Origin: Collinsella sp.
GTDB lineage: Bacteria; Actinomycetota; Coriobacteriia; Coriobacteriales; Coriobacteriaceae
Length of the DNA stretch: 64,000 nt
Direction of reading: 5' to 3'
Assembly: GCA_019414565.1 (NCBI GenBank)
Contig: DXLU01000016.1
Location: 1 to 64,000 of the forward strand
A program made the position numbers and the translations under genes. The notes below the pieces were generated by a model. That model searched no databases. It saw only the letters and a program-made list of their open reading frames with translations, and was not told where the DNA came from. Shown in pieces: positions 9,121 through 18,652 of this stretch. Numbering within the stretch: the stretch's first letter is position 1; each line of letters opens with the position of its first letter.

Positions 9121-9786
9121 ATGCCACGCGAGACCAATGCCGCCAAACGCGAACGCGCCATCGAGGTGTGCGAGCGCCTTAACCGTCGCTATGGCCCGGT
9201 CGAGTGCTTCTTGGACCACGAGAATCCCTTTAGGCTGCTCATCGCGGTACTGCTCTCGGCGCAGACGACTGACGCGCAGGTCAACAAAGTGACGCCGCGG
9301 CTGTTTGCCCAGTGGCCCACGCCCGAGGCCATGGCGGGGGCGAGCGTGGCCGACGTGGCGGACACCATTAAGTCGCTCGGCTTTTATAAGAGTAAGGCCA
9401 AGCATGCCGTGGAGGCCGCGCAGATGATCGTTGCCGATTACGGCGGCGAGGTGCCGGCCGACATGAAGGAGCTCGTCAAGCTGCCGGGCGTGGGGCGCAA
9501 GACGGCGAACATCGTGCTCAACGTGGGGTACGGTATCGTGGAAGGCATCGCGGTGGATACGCACGTCAACCGCATCGCGCACCGCCTGATGCTGAGTCCC
9601 AAGACGCACGCCAAAGAGCCGCTCAAGACCGAGCAAGATCTGCTCAAGATCTTGCCGCACGAGTATTGGGAGTCGGTCAACCACCAGTGGATCACCTTTG
9701 GCCGCGAGATCTGCGATGCCCGTAAGCCCAAGTGCGACGAGTGTCCGCTGGCGGATTTGTGCCCCAGCGTGCGCGTGACGGGGTAG
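9121..9786 (+). CDS. nth: Endonuclease III
   Basis: The product is 221 residues. It has the HhH motif LPGVGRKTANIVLN containing the catalytic Lys, the catalytic Asp in VDTHVNRIAHR, and the full iron-sulfur loop C-x6-C-x2-C-x5-C (CDARKPKCDECPLADLC). It removes oxidised pyrimidines and nicks the abasic site. ATG 9121 is preceded by GAGGAG; the in-frame ATG at 9094 is less well placed. The intact cluster contrasts with the cluster-free MutY relative at 1136-2041. Confidence 0.95.
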   Translation: MPRETNAAKRERAIEVCERLNRRYGPVECFLDHENPFRLLIAVLLSAQTTDAQVNKVTPRLFAQWPTPEAMAGASVADVADTIKSLGFYKSKAKHAVEAAQMIVADYGGEVPADMKELVKLPGVGRKTANIVLNVGYGIVEGIAVDTHVNRIAHRLMLSPKTHAKEPLKTEQDLLKILPHEYWESVNHQWITFGREICDARKPKCDECPLADLCPSVRVTG

Positions 9787-9904
9787 GGCCCGGCACGTTT
9801 TGCCAGCGTTCGAAGGCTTTGGCCAATGTTGCGCAACACATTTGGGTCGCGAGGGCTCAATATGATGGCGACAGATGCCGTTTGTTGTGAGGGGATACCC
9901 GAAT

Positions 9905-10951
9905 ATGTTTTGCACCAAGTGTGGCTCCGAGATGCCCGACGGAACCGATTTTTGCACGAACTGCGGGGCACGCATGGGCGCCGCTTCTCCGGCGGCAGGA
10001 ATGCCTCCCGTGCAGAAGAAATCGCATAAGCGAGCGGTGATTATCGGCATATGTGTAGCGGGCGTGCTGGTGGCCGGTGGCGCTGCGCTGGCGCTGACCG
10101 GCGTGTTGGGACCGCTTGGGCAGGGCAATTCATCGCAGATTACGGTACTTGGGTCCGACGAGGGTTCGGGCGAACACAAGGACAAGGGAAGCGCCAAAGA
10201 GAAGCCTGCCGAAGAGCAAGAAGAGCCGGAAGAACCCGAGCAGACGGGCAGCAGCGTCAAAGTCGACCTCAATGACCAGGCAACCTATGCCGCCACGAAC
10301 CTGTTCCTGTCGAACTTTACGGAGGAGGACTTTGGCTACAACAAGAATGACCCGAGTTCGCTGTTTGACGTAACGGATGGCTTGTCTGCAGAAGAGCAAC
10401 GCGACATGACGTTTTTCATCTTTAACCATTTTCTTGACAACGGCTCAAAGCGCGTAGAGCGGGGAAGCGACATCGGCGGGAAAAGATACGGGTTTAAAAT
10501 CGCGATAGATGCCGTACATAGCGAAATGAATCGCCTTTTTGGAATGACGCTTTCCGATGACGAAATGCAGTTTGATGACAATGAGGGGAAGTACGACGAA
10601 GTTATTCAGGCGCTTGGGACGAGGGCTACGGTCCAAGACGGATACCTGTATTTCAACGAAGAACACGGGGTTGCGAAAATAGCCGTTCCGGCAATCGTTA
10701 CAGCGGCGGAGGACCTTGGAAACAACACGTACCGCCTGACATTTGAGGCATATGTTGCGCAGAGCTATAACGGTGGCCCATCCCCGCTGGTCTCGGATGT
10801 CCCCGAGAGCGTTTACGGGCTGCCTGCCGATCAGCTGAAGGCGACGATTGGAGTCGACTCTACGTCTGCGATGTCCGGAACTGCCGTGGTAAAGGTCGCC
10901 GCCGGTGACGGTGCTCCTGCCTTCGCCCTGCAAAGCATAAATTACGACTAG
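9905..10951 (+). CDS. Zinc-ribbon membrane-anchored protein of unknown function
   Basis: The product is 348 residues. A zinc ribbon at the extreme N-terminus has two CxxC pairs (MFCTKCGSEMPDGTDFCTNC). A basic stretch (KKSHKRA) and one transmembrane helix follow (about 46-68, VIIGICVAGVLVAGGAALAL), then an acidic low-complexity linker (KEKPAEEQEEPEEPEQ) and an outside domain of about 240 residues. The topology is cytoplasmic zinc ribbon with an extracellular domain, common in Gram-positive anaerobes. I do not recognise the outer domain. The ATG at 9905 is preceded by GAGGGGAT; one at 9875 is poorer. Confidence 0.8.
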   Translation: MFCTKCGSEMPDGTDFCTNCGARMGAASPAAGMPPVQKKSHKRAVIIGICVAGVLVAGGAALALTGVLGPLGQGNSSQITVLGSDEGSGEHKDKGSAKEKPAEEQEEPEEPEQTGSSVKVDLNDQATYAATNLFLSNFTEEDFGYNKNDPSSLFDVTDGLSAEEQRDMTFFIFNHFLDNGSKRVERGSDIGGKRYGFKIAIDAVHSEMNRLFGMTLSDDEMQFDDNEGKYDEVIQALGTRATVQDGYLYFNEEHGVAKIAVPAIVTAAEDLGNNTYRLTFEAYVAQSYNGGPSPLVSDVPESVYGLPADQLKATIGVDSTSAMSGTAVVKVAAGDGAPAFALQSINYD

Positions 10952-10979
10952 ATTTCGGAATTAGAATTTGTCTCCATCA

Positions 10980-11009
10980 CGCCAGGCGGCTCGGCCGTCT
11001 GGCGTTTTT
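10980..11009 (+). terminator. Terminator after the zinc-ribbon protein gene
   Basis: CGCCAGGCGG pairs with CCGTCTGGCG, with one G-U pair, and is followed by T5. Its 3' half begins the 45-bp direct repeat that recurs at 12712. Confidence 0.85.
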
Positions 11010-11042
11010 GTTGCGGGGCTGGGTGTGCGCTTGAGCTGGAGT
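10998..11042 (+). repeat. 45-bp direct repeat, copy 1
   Basis: This stretch matches 12712-12756 with two differences over 45 bases. The copies bracket the ATP-grasp gene. Here it includes the right arm and T run of a terminator. Confidence 0.85.
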
Positions 11043-11164
11043 ATATGTTGCCTCCCGCTGCCTCATGCAAAAATGTGTTGCTAATTTAGAAGGCTATTCA
11101 AGCGTGCCGAAGTCGTGGCGTGCTGGCGTAGCATGAGCAAAAAAATCAAGCAATGGAGGACAAC

Positions 11165-12631
11165 GTGGCAACATTGAAGACGCGAGAGCTTGAAGATTAC
11201 TTTGAGCGCATCGTGCGCACACGCGAAGGTGACCTACCTGGTCGTCGCAAAGGCGACGAATACTTGTCTCAAACCCATGCGCTCTACCACGGCGATCCTG
11301 CGCCCTGGGCTCTGACGCCAAAGATATTCGACAAGAACATGACGGCGCTTCTTAAAGAGGCCGCCGAGCGTATGTATGGCATCATGGACAAGGTGACGCG
11401 GGCGTTTTGCTCCGATGCGTCCGTGCGTGCGTGGTTTCGCATGGATCCGGCTTTTGCTGACCTATGCGCTATGGATGCCGGCTATGATTGCCAGATTCCC
11501 CTTGCACGCGTTGATATCTTTCTTGACGAGGGCACCGGTTCGTATACGTTTTGCGAGCTCAATACCGACGGCAGTGCTGGAATGGTAGTGACCGATGCGG
11601 TCTGTCAGGCAGTGCGAATGACGCCTTCCTTTGAGGAGTTTGCATCCGAGCACCCCGGCTTTCGACAGTACGATTTGTGCGGTAGCTGGATAGATGCATT
11701 GTTTGAGACCTATGCAGAGTGGGAGCTGGCCCATCCTCGCCGCACCGAGGATAGTGCACGATCGGACGACGGGGTCCGCGTTGACGAGGGACCCCATGCA
11801 CCGCAATCAAAGATCTATCCCGCTTCGGTGGCAATCGTCGACTATTCGGAAAGCATCGACTTGGAAGATGCGGCTCATTTTGCCGACCTTATGAGGCGGC
11901 GGGGTGTAGTCGCACGCTTTGCGGACGTGCGCGACCTGCGGATTGCCGAAGAAGAGGGCGGTGCTAGGCGCCTGTGCGATGCCGCTGGTCCCATTGATTG
12001 CGTTTGGCGGCGCGCGGTGACCGGCGAGCTGTGGGATAAGCCGTGCGACGGACGCTCGGCCTTAATCGAGGCTGCCCAAGAAGGGCTTGCATGTATCGTC
12101 GGTGGTTTTAGAACGTGGCCGTGTGCGACTAAGACCGTATTTGCGTTTTTGTGGTCTCGGGCCGGTCAGTCCTTGTTGAGCTCGGAGGAGCAATCGTTTG
12201 TACGGGAGCATGTGCCCTATACCGAGATTTTGGACGAAAGCACCCAGTTGTCGAGATTTGTCGAAAAGGATCGATGGATCGTCAAGCCGTGCGGCGGCTA
12301 CAATGCGGTTGGCGTTGTCGCTGGTTTGGATGTCACGGAACAGGAATGGTCCCAGGTGCTAGCTCGCGCTGCGGCCGCTGGGGCGATTGTACAGGAGTAT
12401 GCTCAGCAGTATCAGACTCCCTGCTTGCGCGGAACGCTTGTCGATGGGCCGCATCGAGGAGAGGCGCCCAAAGGACTTGTGGATGATCTTGGTTTTGCGC
12501 CCGCTTCTAATATGGAAGGCCTGTACCTGTATCGCGGCCGTTTTGCGGGCGTGTATACACGCGTCGGTTTTGCCAACACCATAGGCGAGTGGACGAGCCG
12601 CTTAAACGTTGCGAGCTTTTTTGAGGAATAG
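11165..12631 (+). CDS. Glutathionylspermidine synthase-like ATP-grasp protein
   Basis: The product is 488 residues from the GTG at 11165, which lies five bases after GGAGG; an ATG at 11153 would place the Shine-Dalgarno inside the gene. The C-terminal half resembles the amide-ligase domain of glutathionylspermidine synthase: DIFLDEGTGSYTFCELNTDG near 120-135, then WIVKPCGGYNAVGVVAGLD near 370, and GRFAGVYTRVGFANTIGEW at the end. Relatives join a carboxylate to an amine using ATP. No amidase domain is present. The true substrate is unknown, and glutathionylspermidine itself is unlikely in this lineage. The flanking direct repeat suggests it may have been inserted as a cassette. Confidence 0.72.
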   Translation: MATLKTRELEDYFERIVRTREGDLPGRRKGDEYLSQTHALYHGDPAPWALTPKIFDKNMTALLKEAAERMYGIMDKVTRAFCSDASVRAWFRMDPAFADLCAMDAGYDCQIPLARVDIFLDEGTGSYTFCELNTDGSAGMVVTDAVCQAVRMTPSFEEFASEHPGFRQYDLCGSWIDALFETYAEWELAHPRRTEDSARSDDGVRVDEGPHAPQSKIYPASVAIVDYSESIDLEDAAHFADLMRRRGVVARFADVRDLRIAEEEGGARRLCDAAGPIDCVWRRAVTGELWDKPCDGRSALIEAAQEGLACIVGGFRTWPCATKTVFAFLWSRAGQSLLSSEEQSFVREHVPYTEILDESTQLSRFVEKDRWIVKPCGGYNAVGVVAGLDVTEQEWSQVLARAAAAGAIVQEYAQQYQTPCLRGTLVDGPHRGEAPKGLVDDLGFAPASNMEGLYLYRGRFAGVYTRVGFANTIGEWTSRLNVASFFEE

Positions 12632-12711
12632 CCGTTTCTTGGGGCACCTTCCGTGGTTGCGGCGTTCGACGTGACGGGGAAATTTTGGCGAAGCCGGTGA
12701 GTCCAGTTCTA

Positions 12712-12756
12712 TCTGGCGTTTTTGTTGCGGGGCTGGGCGTACGCTTGAGCTGGAGT
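12712..12756 (+). repeat. 45-bp direct repeat, copy 2
   Basis: Matches 10998-11042 with two substitutions. This copy keeps the TCTGGCGTTTTT end of the first terminator but has lost the paired left arm, so it is a truncated duplicate. Confidence 0.85.
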
Positions 12757-12800
12757 CCTCTCCATGCGCTACCATGACAGACAATGTATTTGACGTACGA

Positions 12801-12827
12801 CCCGCCGAGCTTGCCCCGGCGGGCTTT
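12801..12827 (+). terminator. Hairpin immediately upstream of mfd
   Basis: CCCGCCG pairs with CGGCGGG and is followed by CTTTT. It ends 27 bases before the mfd start, so it may end upstream transcription or attenuate mfd. Confidence 0.5.
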
Positions 12828-12853
12828 TGGCGTTGCGATGCCGGAGGAACAGC

Positions 12854-15800
12854 ATGCTCATTCACCGTATAGCCGCGCAGCTCTACACTGCCGAGGCCTT
12901 GCAGACCGTCGAGGCCGGACTCGATGCCGGCGAGGACGTGACGCTGGCCGTGTCGCAGTCGGGCCGTACGCTCATGGCGGCCGCCCAGTTTGCGCGCCGT
13001 CCGCGCCCCACGGTCTACATTGTGAGCGGCGAGGACGCGGCCGATCGTGCCGCCCGCAGCCTTGCCGCCTATGTGGGGCTGGCGCACGTGTGCCGCTTCC
13101 CCGAGCGCAAGGACTATCCGTGGCGCGAGCAGGCGCCCGACGACGTCGTGGTGGCGCAGCGCTGCGAGGCGCTCGGGCGCATCGTGCGCGGCGACAACTG
13201 CATTATGGTCGCCTCGGCCCGCGCACTGCTGCGCTGCGTGCCGCCGGTCGAGAGTCGCTACTGGGAGTCCACTACTTTTGCGGCGGGCGAGGAGATTCCC
13301 TTTGACGAGGTGCCGCAGTGTCTGGTGGGCATGGGCTACACCAATGCCGGCGCCGCCGACGCGCCCGGCCTGTTCCGTGTGCACGGCGACACCGTCGAGG
13401 TGTTTCCCGCGCAGGAAAAGGCGCCCGTGCGCATTGAATTTTTCGGCGACGAGATCGACCGCATCCGCCGCATGGTGGGTTCCACGGGCCAGACCATCGG
13501 CAACGAGGACAGCATCGAGATTTTCCCCTGTCGCGAGCTCGCACTCACCGACGACGCCGTCCACAACATGCATGTGGCGCTCTATCGTGCCAGCCAGGAC
13601 GACAGCAAACTGGCGGCGCTGCTCGAGATGGTGGATGCGCGCATCGTCACGCCCGAGCTCGATCGCTTTTTGCCGGTGATGTACGGCCAGACCGTGAGCC
13701 CGCTGGCGCACGTGAGCGGCAAGGCGCTCGTGGTGCTGTCCGAGCCGCGCTCGCTGTTCGACGATTGCCTACGTGCCTACGAGGATATCGAGGCACGTGC
13801 CGGCGAGGCGGGGGTCGACCGTCTGGACGGCCTGTACGTGCGTGCCCAGCAACTCGACTTTGGTGCCCAGCAGCGCCTTAACTACGTGAGCTTGATTCGT
13901 GCCGGCGGTGCGGTGACGGCAGAGCTCAAGATTGAGCAGCCGGCCATCGCGGGCTCGGACAATCGCTTTATGACGCGCATCCAGGAGGTCGTGGGCAAGC
14001 GCTATGCCTGCGTATTTGCCATCCCCGACCGCGGTGCGCGCGAGTCGATGGAGCTCACCTTTGGCGATGAGGGCATCACCTTTGAGGAGTCGCTGACGGC
14101 CGCCCCCGAAAACGCCGGCGTTATCGGCGACCGCGTGCGCGTGGCGGCGGCGGATTCTGCCGACCGTGCTGCCCGCCAACAGGCCCATGCCTCAATTCGT
14201 GAGCGCCGCGCCGACGCGCTCAACGCCCGCTCGCTCGAGGCGGGTGCGGCCCAGGCTGCCGCCGGCGCCGCCGTGCCCACCATCTCGCGCGGGCGCGTGA
14301 CCTTTGTGGACGCCGCCCTGCCGCAGGGCGTGGTGGTGCCCGATGCCAATCTGGCCGTTTTCTCGATCGCCGACCTCAACGCTCGCATGGACGCCAACCG
14401 CGCCCGCAGCCGCCGCAAGGTCGATATTACGCAGATCACCTTCCCCTTTAAGCCAGGCGACTACGTGGTGCATGCAACGCATGGCATCGCGCTCTTTAGC
14501 GAGATCGCGCGCCAGGAAGTGGGCGGCAAGGAGCGCGACTACTTTTTGCTGGAATATGCCGACGGCGACAAGCTCTATGTGCCGCTTGAGCAGGTCGACC
14601 GCATCACGCGCTATGTTGGCCCCGACGGCGACAAGCCGCGCCTGACTAGGCTCAACACTGCCGACTGGACGCGTGCCACCAACAAGGCGCGCAAGAACGC
14701 CAAAAAGCTGGCGTTTGACCTGGTCGATCTGTATACGCGCCGCTCGTCGATTACCGGTATCGCCTGCCCGCCCGATACGCCCGAGCAGATCGAGATGGAG
14801 GAGAGCTTTCCCTACGACGAGACGCGCGACCAGCTAGAGGCCATCGCCGATATTAAGGCCGACATGGAGGCGCCCAAGCCCATGGACCGCCTGCTGTGCG
14901 GCGACGTGGGCTTTGGCAAGACCGAGGTCGCCCTGCGCGCGGCGTTTAAGTGTGTGGACTCCGGCCGCCAGGTCATGGTGCTCTGCCCCACGACTATTCT
15001 TGCCCAGCAGCACTACGAGACATTCTTTGAGCGCTTTGCCCCGTTTGGCCTGGAGGTCGAGGTGCTCAGCCGCTTCCGCACCCCGGCGCAGCAAAAGCGC
15101 GCGCTCAAGGCGTTTGCCGAGGGCACGATCGATGTGCTGATCGGCACACACCGTCTGCTTTCGGCCGACGTGAACCCCAAGAACCTGGGCCTGGTGATCA
15201 TCGACGAGGAACAGCGCTTTGGTGTGCAGCACAAGGAGCAGCTCAAGAACCTGCGCGAGCAGATCGACGTGCTCACGCTTTCGGCCACGCCCATCCCGCG
15301 TACCATGCAGATGGCAACGAGCGGCGTGCGCGACATGAGCCTGATCACCACGCCGCCGACCGGGCGCCGTCCCGTGATTGTGCACGTGGGGGAGTACGAC
15401 CCCGACGTGGTGAGCGCGGCGATTCGCCTGGAGGTGGGTCGCGGCGGCCAGGTGTACTACGTGTCCAACCGCGTCAAGACCATTGACGACGCCGTGGCGC
15501 GCGTGCACGAGGCCGCGCCCGAGGCGCGCGTGGGCGTGGCGCACGGCAAGATGAGCCCGCGCGAGGTCGAGGACGTGATGATCGAGTTCGCGACCAAAAA
15601 GATCGACGTGCTCATTGCTACGACCATCGTTGAGAGCGGTATCGACAACGCGTGCGCCAATACGCTCATCATCGAGGACTCGCAGCGCCTGGGTCTAGCA
15701 CAGCTCTACCAGCTCAAGGGCCGTGTGGGCCGCTCGGCCACGCAGGCCTACGCATACTTTATGTTCCCGGGCGAGCTGCCGCTCACCGAGGAGGCAACGG

Positions 15801-16486
15801 CGCGCCTGACTGCACTTTCCGAGTTCCAGGACCTGGGCAGCGGCATGCGCATCGCCATGCGCGACCTGGAGATTCGCGGTGCCGGCTCGCTTATGGGCGC
15901 CGAGCAGCACGGCAACCTGTCGAGCGTGGGCTTTGACCTGTTTACGCAGATGCTGGGCCAGGCCGTGGCCGAGGCGCGCGGCGACGACGACGCCGGCGTG
16001 GAGGCGGCGAGCGTGGGCATTAACCTGCCGGCCGATTACTTCTTGTCCGAGGAGTACCTGCCGGCGGTGGACCAGCGCGTGCTCGTGTACCGCAAACTCG
16101 CGGCGGCCGAGGACTTGGAGAGCATCGACGAGGTGCAGGAAGAGACCGAGGCCGCGTATGGCGAGCTGCCGTTGGCGGGGCTCAATCTGTTCAACCGCGC
16201 GCGCATCCGCATTCGCGGCGAGCGCCTGGGGCTCGAGAGCGTCACGCTCAGCGGCGGGCGCATTACCTTCCTGGGGGTTGACGTTCCCAAGAAGGTAGCC
16301 TTTGAGTTCAAGAATCGCTATGGCGCGGTGAACTTCCCCAAGAGCCGCAAGCTGTCGGTGCCCTACAAGGCGGGCGCCGGCGCGGGCAGCGGCCTGGGTC
16401 GCGGCCTCGACGCCAACGACGGCGCCGGCCCCGTGGCGGCCACACTCATGCTGCTGCAGCAGCTGGGCGCTACTGACGATGACTAA
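12854..16486 (+). CDS. mfd: Transcription-repair coupling factor
   Basis: The product is 1210 residues, the normal Mfd length. The N-terminal third is the UvrB-like module. The RNA polymerase-interaction domain begins near 532 (FKPGDYVVHATHGIALF). The RecG-like motor follows with Walker A GDVGFGKTEVALRA near 682, DEEQRFGV near 784 and LSATPIPRTMQM. The C-terminal part (SEEYLPAVDQRVLVYRKLA onward) is the TRCF domain that masks UvrA binding. Mfd removes stalled RNA polymerase and recruits UvrAB. ATG 12854 follows GGAGG by six bases. The C-terminus ends in a Gly/Ala-rich tail. Confidence 0.96.
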   Translation: MLIHRIAAQLYTAEALQTVEAGLDAGEDVTLAVSQSGRTLMAAAQFARRPRPTVYIVSGEDAADRAARSLAAYVGLAHVCRFPERKDYPWREQAPDDVVVAQRCEALGRIVRGDNCIMVASARALLRCVPPVESRYWESTTFAAGEEIPFDEVPQCLVGMGYTNAGAADAPGLFRVHGDTVEVFPAQEKAPVRIEFFGDEIDRIRRMVGSTGQTIGNEDSIEIFPCRELALTDDAVHNMHVALYRASQDDSKLAALLEMVDARIVTPELDRFLPVMYGQTVSPLAHVSGKALVVLSEPRSLFDDCLRAYEDIEARAGEAGVDRLDGLYVRAQQLDFGAQQRLNYVSLIRAGGAVTAELKIEQPAIAGSDNRFMTRIQEVVGKRYACVFAIPDRGARESMELTFGDEGITFEESLTAAPENAGVIGDRVRVAAADSADRAARQQAHASIRERRADALNARSLEAGAAQAAAGAAVPTISRGRVTFVDAALPQGVVVPDANLAVFSIADLNARMDANRARSRRKVDITQITFPFKPGDYVVHATHGIALFSEIARQEVGGKERDYFLLEYADGDKLYVPLEQVDRITRYVGPDGDKPRLTRLNTADWTRATNKARKNAKKLAFDLVDLYTRRSSITGIACPPDTPEQIEMEESFPYDETRDQLEAIADIKADMEAPKPMDRLLCGDVGFGKTEVALRAAFKCVDSGRQVMVLCPTTILAQQHYETFFERFAPFGLEVEVLSRFRTPAQQKRALKAFAEGTIDVLIGTHRLLSADVNPKNLGLVIIDEEQRFGVQHKEQLKNLREQIDVLTLSATPIPRTMQMATSGVRDMSLITTPPTGRRPVIVHVGEYDPDVVSAAIRLEVGRGGQVYYVSNRVKTIDDAVARVHEAAPEARVGVAHGKMSPREVEDVMIEFATKKIDVLIATTIVESGIDNACANTLIIEDSQRLGLAQLYQLKGRVGRSATQAYAYFMFPGELPLTEEATARLTALSEFQDLGSGMRIAMRDLEIRGAGSLMGAEQHGNLSSVGFDLFTQMLGQAVAEARGDDDAGVEAASVGINLPADYFLSEEYLPAVDQRVLVYRKLAAAEDLESIDEVQEETEAAYGELPLAGLNLFNRARIRIRGERLGLESVTLSGGRITFLGVDVPKKVAFEFKNRYGAVNFPKSRKLSVPYKAGAGAGSGLGRGLDANDGAGPVAATLMLLQQLGATDDD

Positions 16487-16496
16487 CAAGTAAGTC

Positions 16497-16601
16497 GGTG
16501 GGACAAAGTTATCAGTGGTTTTTGTCCCAGGTGCGATAGTCACATCGAGCCTGTCAACGCAAGCGACCCTGGGACAAAACTACTGATAACTTTGTCCCAC
16601 C
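16497..16601. repeat. Large inverted repeat between mfd and the PAP2 gene
   Basis: The left arm (16497-16530) and right arm (16569-16601) match over 33 bases with one substitution and one single-base indel, separated by 38 bases. Each arm contains GTGGGACAAAGTTATCAGT. It belongs with the other GGGACA-containing palindromes in this window. Confidence 0.9.
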
Positions 16602-16640
16602 ACGTTGCGGGTCGACCCTTCGCCCGATGGAAAGGAAAGC

Positions 16641-17504
16641 ATGTTCGGGTACATCTACAAGAAAGACGCCGCTGCCATTGCGGTTGTCCTGTGCCTTTGT
16701 CTGGGCGTGGGCAGCTTTTTCGATTATCAGATCTCGAGCGCGCTGTTCAACATCGGCAGCATGTACGGCCGCTTTATCGAGGCTGCCGGCGAGCTGCCGT
16801 TCGAGCTGACGGCGAGCATCGCGGGCGTTATGCTCGTGCGCGCGGTGCGCCCCGACTCCAGGGGGAGTAAATGGCTCGCCGTACTCGGTATCCTCGTCAA
16901 CGTCGGCCTGGCCGGCTACGAGATCGTCTCGTCCCTGCGGGTTGGCGGCAAGCTCATCGCAGCTCAGTTGGTGCTGACGTTTGCGCTGGCCATCGTCGCC
17001 AATCTTATCGTCTATCGCCTCACGCGCGACACCGAGCCCGACGAGCTCACGCGCTGGGCGTTGATGGTGCTTGCCGTGTGGGTCGCTCAGGCCATCATCC
17101 TCAACGTGGTTGTCAAGCCGCTGTGGTCGCGCCCGCGCATGCGCGTGATCGAGGCGACGCGGGGACTCGATTTTCAGCCGTGGTGGGTGATCGGTAACCC
17201 CGACAAGTGGGCCTATATCGCCGCCGGCGTGATCAAGGACGGCTTTAAGTCGTTTGCGAGCGGACACACGGCGCATGCGGCGATCGGCCTTATGCTCGCC
17301 GGGCTTCCCGCGGCGGCCTTTAAGGAAAAGCCGTCGCGCCGCCGCGTGGTCTTTTGGTTCGCTGCCGTGGTCGCGGCGCTCGTCGCCTTTGGCCGTATCG
17401 TGATCGGTGCGCACTTTTTGACTGACGTGAGCTGCGGCTTTGCCTTGGTGCTGGCGCTTGAGTGCCTTGCCGCGCGCATTGCCTATCCGGGCGGCGTACA
17501 ATAG
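16641..17504 (+). CDS. PAP2-family membrane phosphatase
   Basis: The product is 287 residues with about six to seven hydrophobic segments. The three PAP2 motifs are present: KPLWSRPRM (KxxxxxxRP), SFASGHTAHA (PSGH-type, with the catalytic His) and GRIVIGAHFLTDV (SRxxxxxHxxxD). Relatives dephosphorylate lipid phosphates such as undecaprenyl diphosphate or phosphatidate on the outer face of the membrane. The ATG at 16641 follows AAAGGAAAGC. It has its own leader, separated from mfd by the large palindrome. Confidence 0.87.
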   Translation: MFGYIYKKDAAAIAVVLCLCLGVGSFFDYQISSALFNIGSMYGRFIEAAGELPFELTASIAGVMLVRAVRPDSRGSKWLAVLGILVNVGLAGYEIVSSLRVGGKLIAAQLVLTFALAIVANLIVYRLTRDTEPDELTRWALMVLAVWVAQAIILNVVVKPLWSRPRMRVIEATRGLDFQPWWVIGNPDKWAYIAAGVIKDGFKSFASGHTAHAAIGLMLAGLPAAAFKEKPSRRRVVFWFAAVVAALVAFGRIVIGAHFLTDVSCGFALVLALECLAARIAYPGGVQ

Positions 17505-17549
17505 CGGCACCTGAATCATCGGGCTCGTGCCCGGCTAGAGAGGATTGCC

Positions 17550-18575
17550 ATGCTTGCGTTCAACAACGATTATTCCCACGGTGCACATCCGGCAGTGCTG
17601 CAGGCGCTCGTCGACACCAACATGGAGCCGCAACCCGGCTACGGTACCGATGCACACACCGAGCGTGCCAAGCAGCTTATCCGCGAGGCCTGTCAGGCGC
17701 CCGATGCCGACGTATTTTTCCTAGTGGGCGGCACGCAGGCCAACGCGACGGTGATTGACATGCTGCTCGCGCCGTACGAGGGCGTCGTTGCTGCCGAGAC
17801 TGGCCACGTCGCCTGTCACGAGGCGGGCGCCATCGAGTTTGGCGGCCACAAGGTGCTCACCATCCCTGGCTACGAGGGCAAGATGCATGCCGAGGACCTC
17901 GAGAATTATATCCAAGTGTTCTACGAAAACGAGAGCTACGAGCACACGGTGTTTCCGGGCGCGGTGTACGTGAGCCTGTCGACTGAGTACGGCACGCTGT
18001 ACTCCAAGGCCGAGCTCGCGGCGATTCACGCGGTGTGCCAGAAGCGCGAGATTCCGCTGTTTGTGGATGGCGCCCGACTGGCCTATGCGCTGGCAGCCGA
18101 CGAGTGCGACCTCATTCTGCCCGAGCTGGCGCAGCTGTGCGACGTGTTCTACATCGGCGGCACCAAGTGCGGCGCGCTTTGCGGCGAGGCTGTGGTGTTC
18201 TGCGGCATGCACGCTCCGGCGCATCCCATTCCGCGTATTAAGCAGCACGGCGCGCTGTTGGCCAAGGGCCGCCTGACGGGCGTGCAGTTTGAGGCGCTCT
18301 TTACCGATGGCCTGTATTTTGAGATTGGTCGACAGGCGATTCAGACGGCCCAGGCGCTGCGTCGTGTGCTGCACGAGCGCGGCTACCAGTTCTTTTTGGA
18401 GACGCCCACAAACCAGCAGTTCGTGATTCTGCCCAACGAGGACATGGCCCGCATTCGCGAGCATGCGGCGATCGAGTACTGGGAAAAGTACGACGATACC
18501 CACACGGTGGTGCGCTTTTGCACCAGCTGGGCCACGACGCAGGAGGACATCGACGCGCTGGCGGCTGTCCTGTAG
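17550..18575 (+). CDS. ltaE: Low-specificity L-threonine aldolase
   Basis: The product is 341 residues and belongs to the fold-type I PLP family. The N-terminus FNNDYSHGAHPAVLQAL and the segment VGGTQANATVI near 55-65 are typical, VDGARLAYAL contains the PLP-binding Asp, and IGGTKCGALCGEA contains the Schiff-base lysine K206. It cleaves threonine to glycine and acetaldehyde. GAGAGGA precedes the ATG. It lies 45 bases after the PAP2 gene and ends at a strong terminator. Confidence 0.93.
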   Translation: MLAFNNDYSHGAHPAVLQALVDTNMEPQPGYGTDAHTERAKQLIREACQAPDADVFFLVGGTQANATVIDMLLAPYEGVVAAETGHVACHEAGAIEFGGHKVLTIPGYEGKMHAEDLENYIQVFYENESYEHTVFPGAVYVSLSTEYGTLYSKAELAAIHAVCQKREIPLFVDGARLAYALAADECDLILPELAQLCDVFYIGGTKCGALCGEAVVFCGMHAPAHPIPRIKQHGALLAKGRLTGVQFEALFTDGLYFEIGRQAIQTAQALRRVLHERGYQFFLETPTNQQFVILPNEDMARIREHAAIEYWEKYDDTHTVVRFCTSWATTQEDIDALAAVL

Positions 18576-18593
18576 CCTGATGTAATGACGAGG

Positions 18594-18636
18594 GGCCGCC
18601 TTGCGCTGGGTTTGGCGCAAGGCGGCCTTTGTTTTT
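18594..18636 (+). terminator. Terminator after the threonine aldolase gene
   Basis: A 13-base stem (GGCCGCCTTGCGC with its exact complement) is followed by TTTGTTTTT. It ends 17 bases before the next start codon. Confidence 0.92.
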
Positions 18637-18652
18637 GAGAGAGAAGGGTTGT

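Noticed and set aside
12784..12853. Possible leader ORF before mfd starting at 12784
   Set aside because: It runs on out of frame into mfd, has no Shine-Dalgarno and contains a hairpin; no attenuation logic could be shown.
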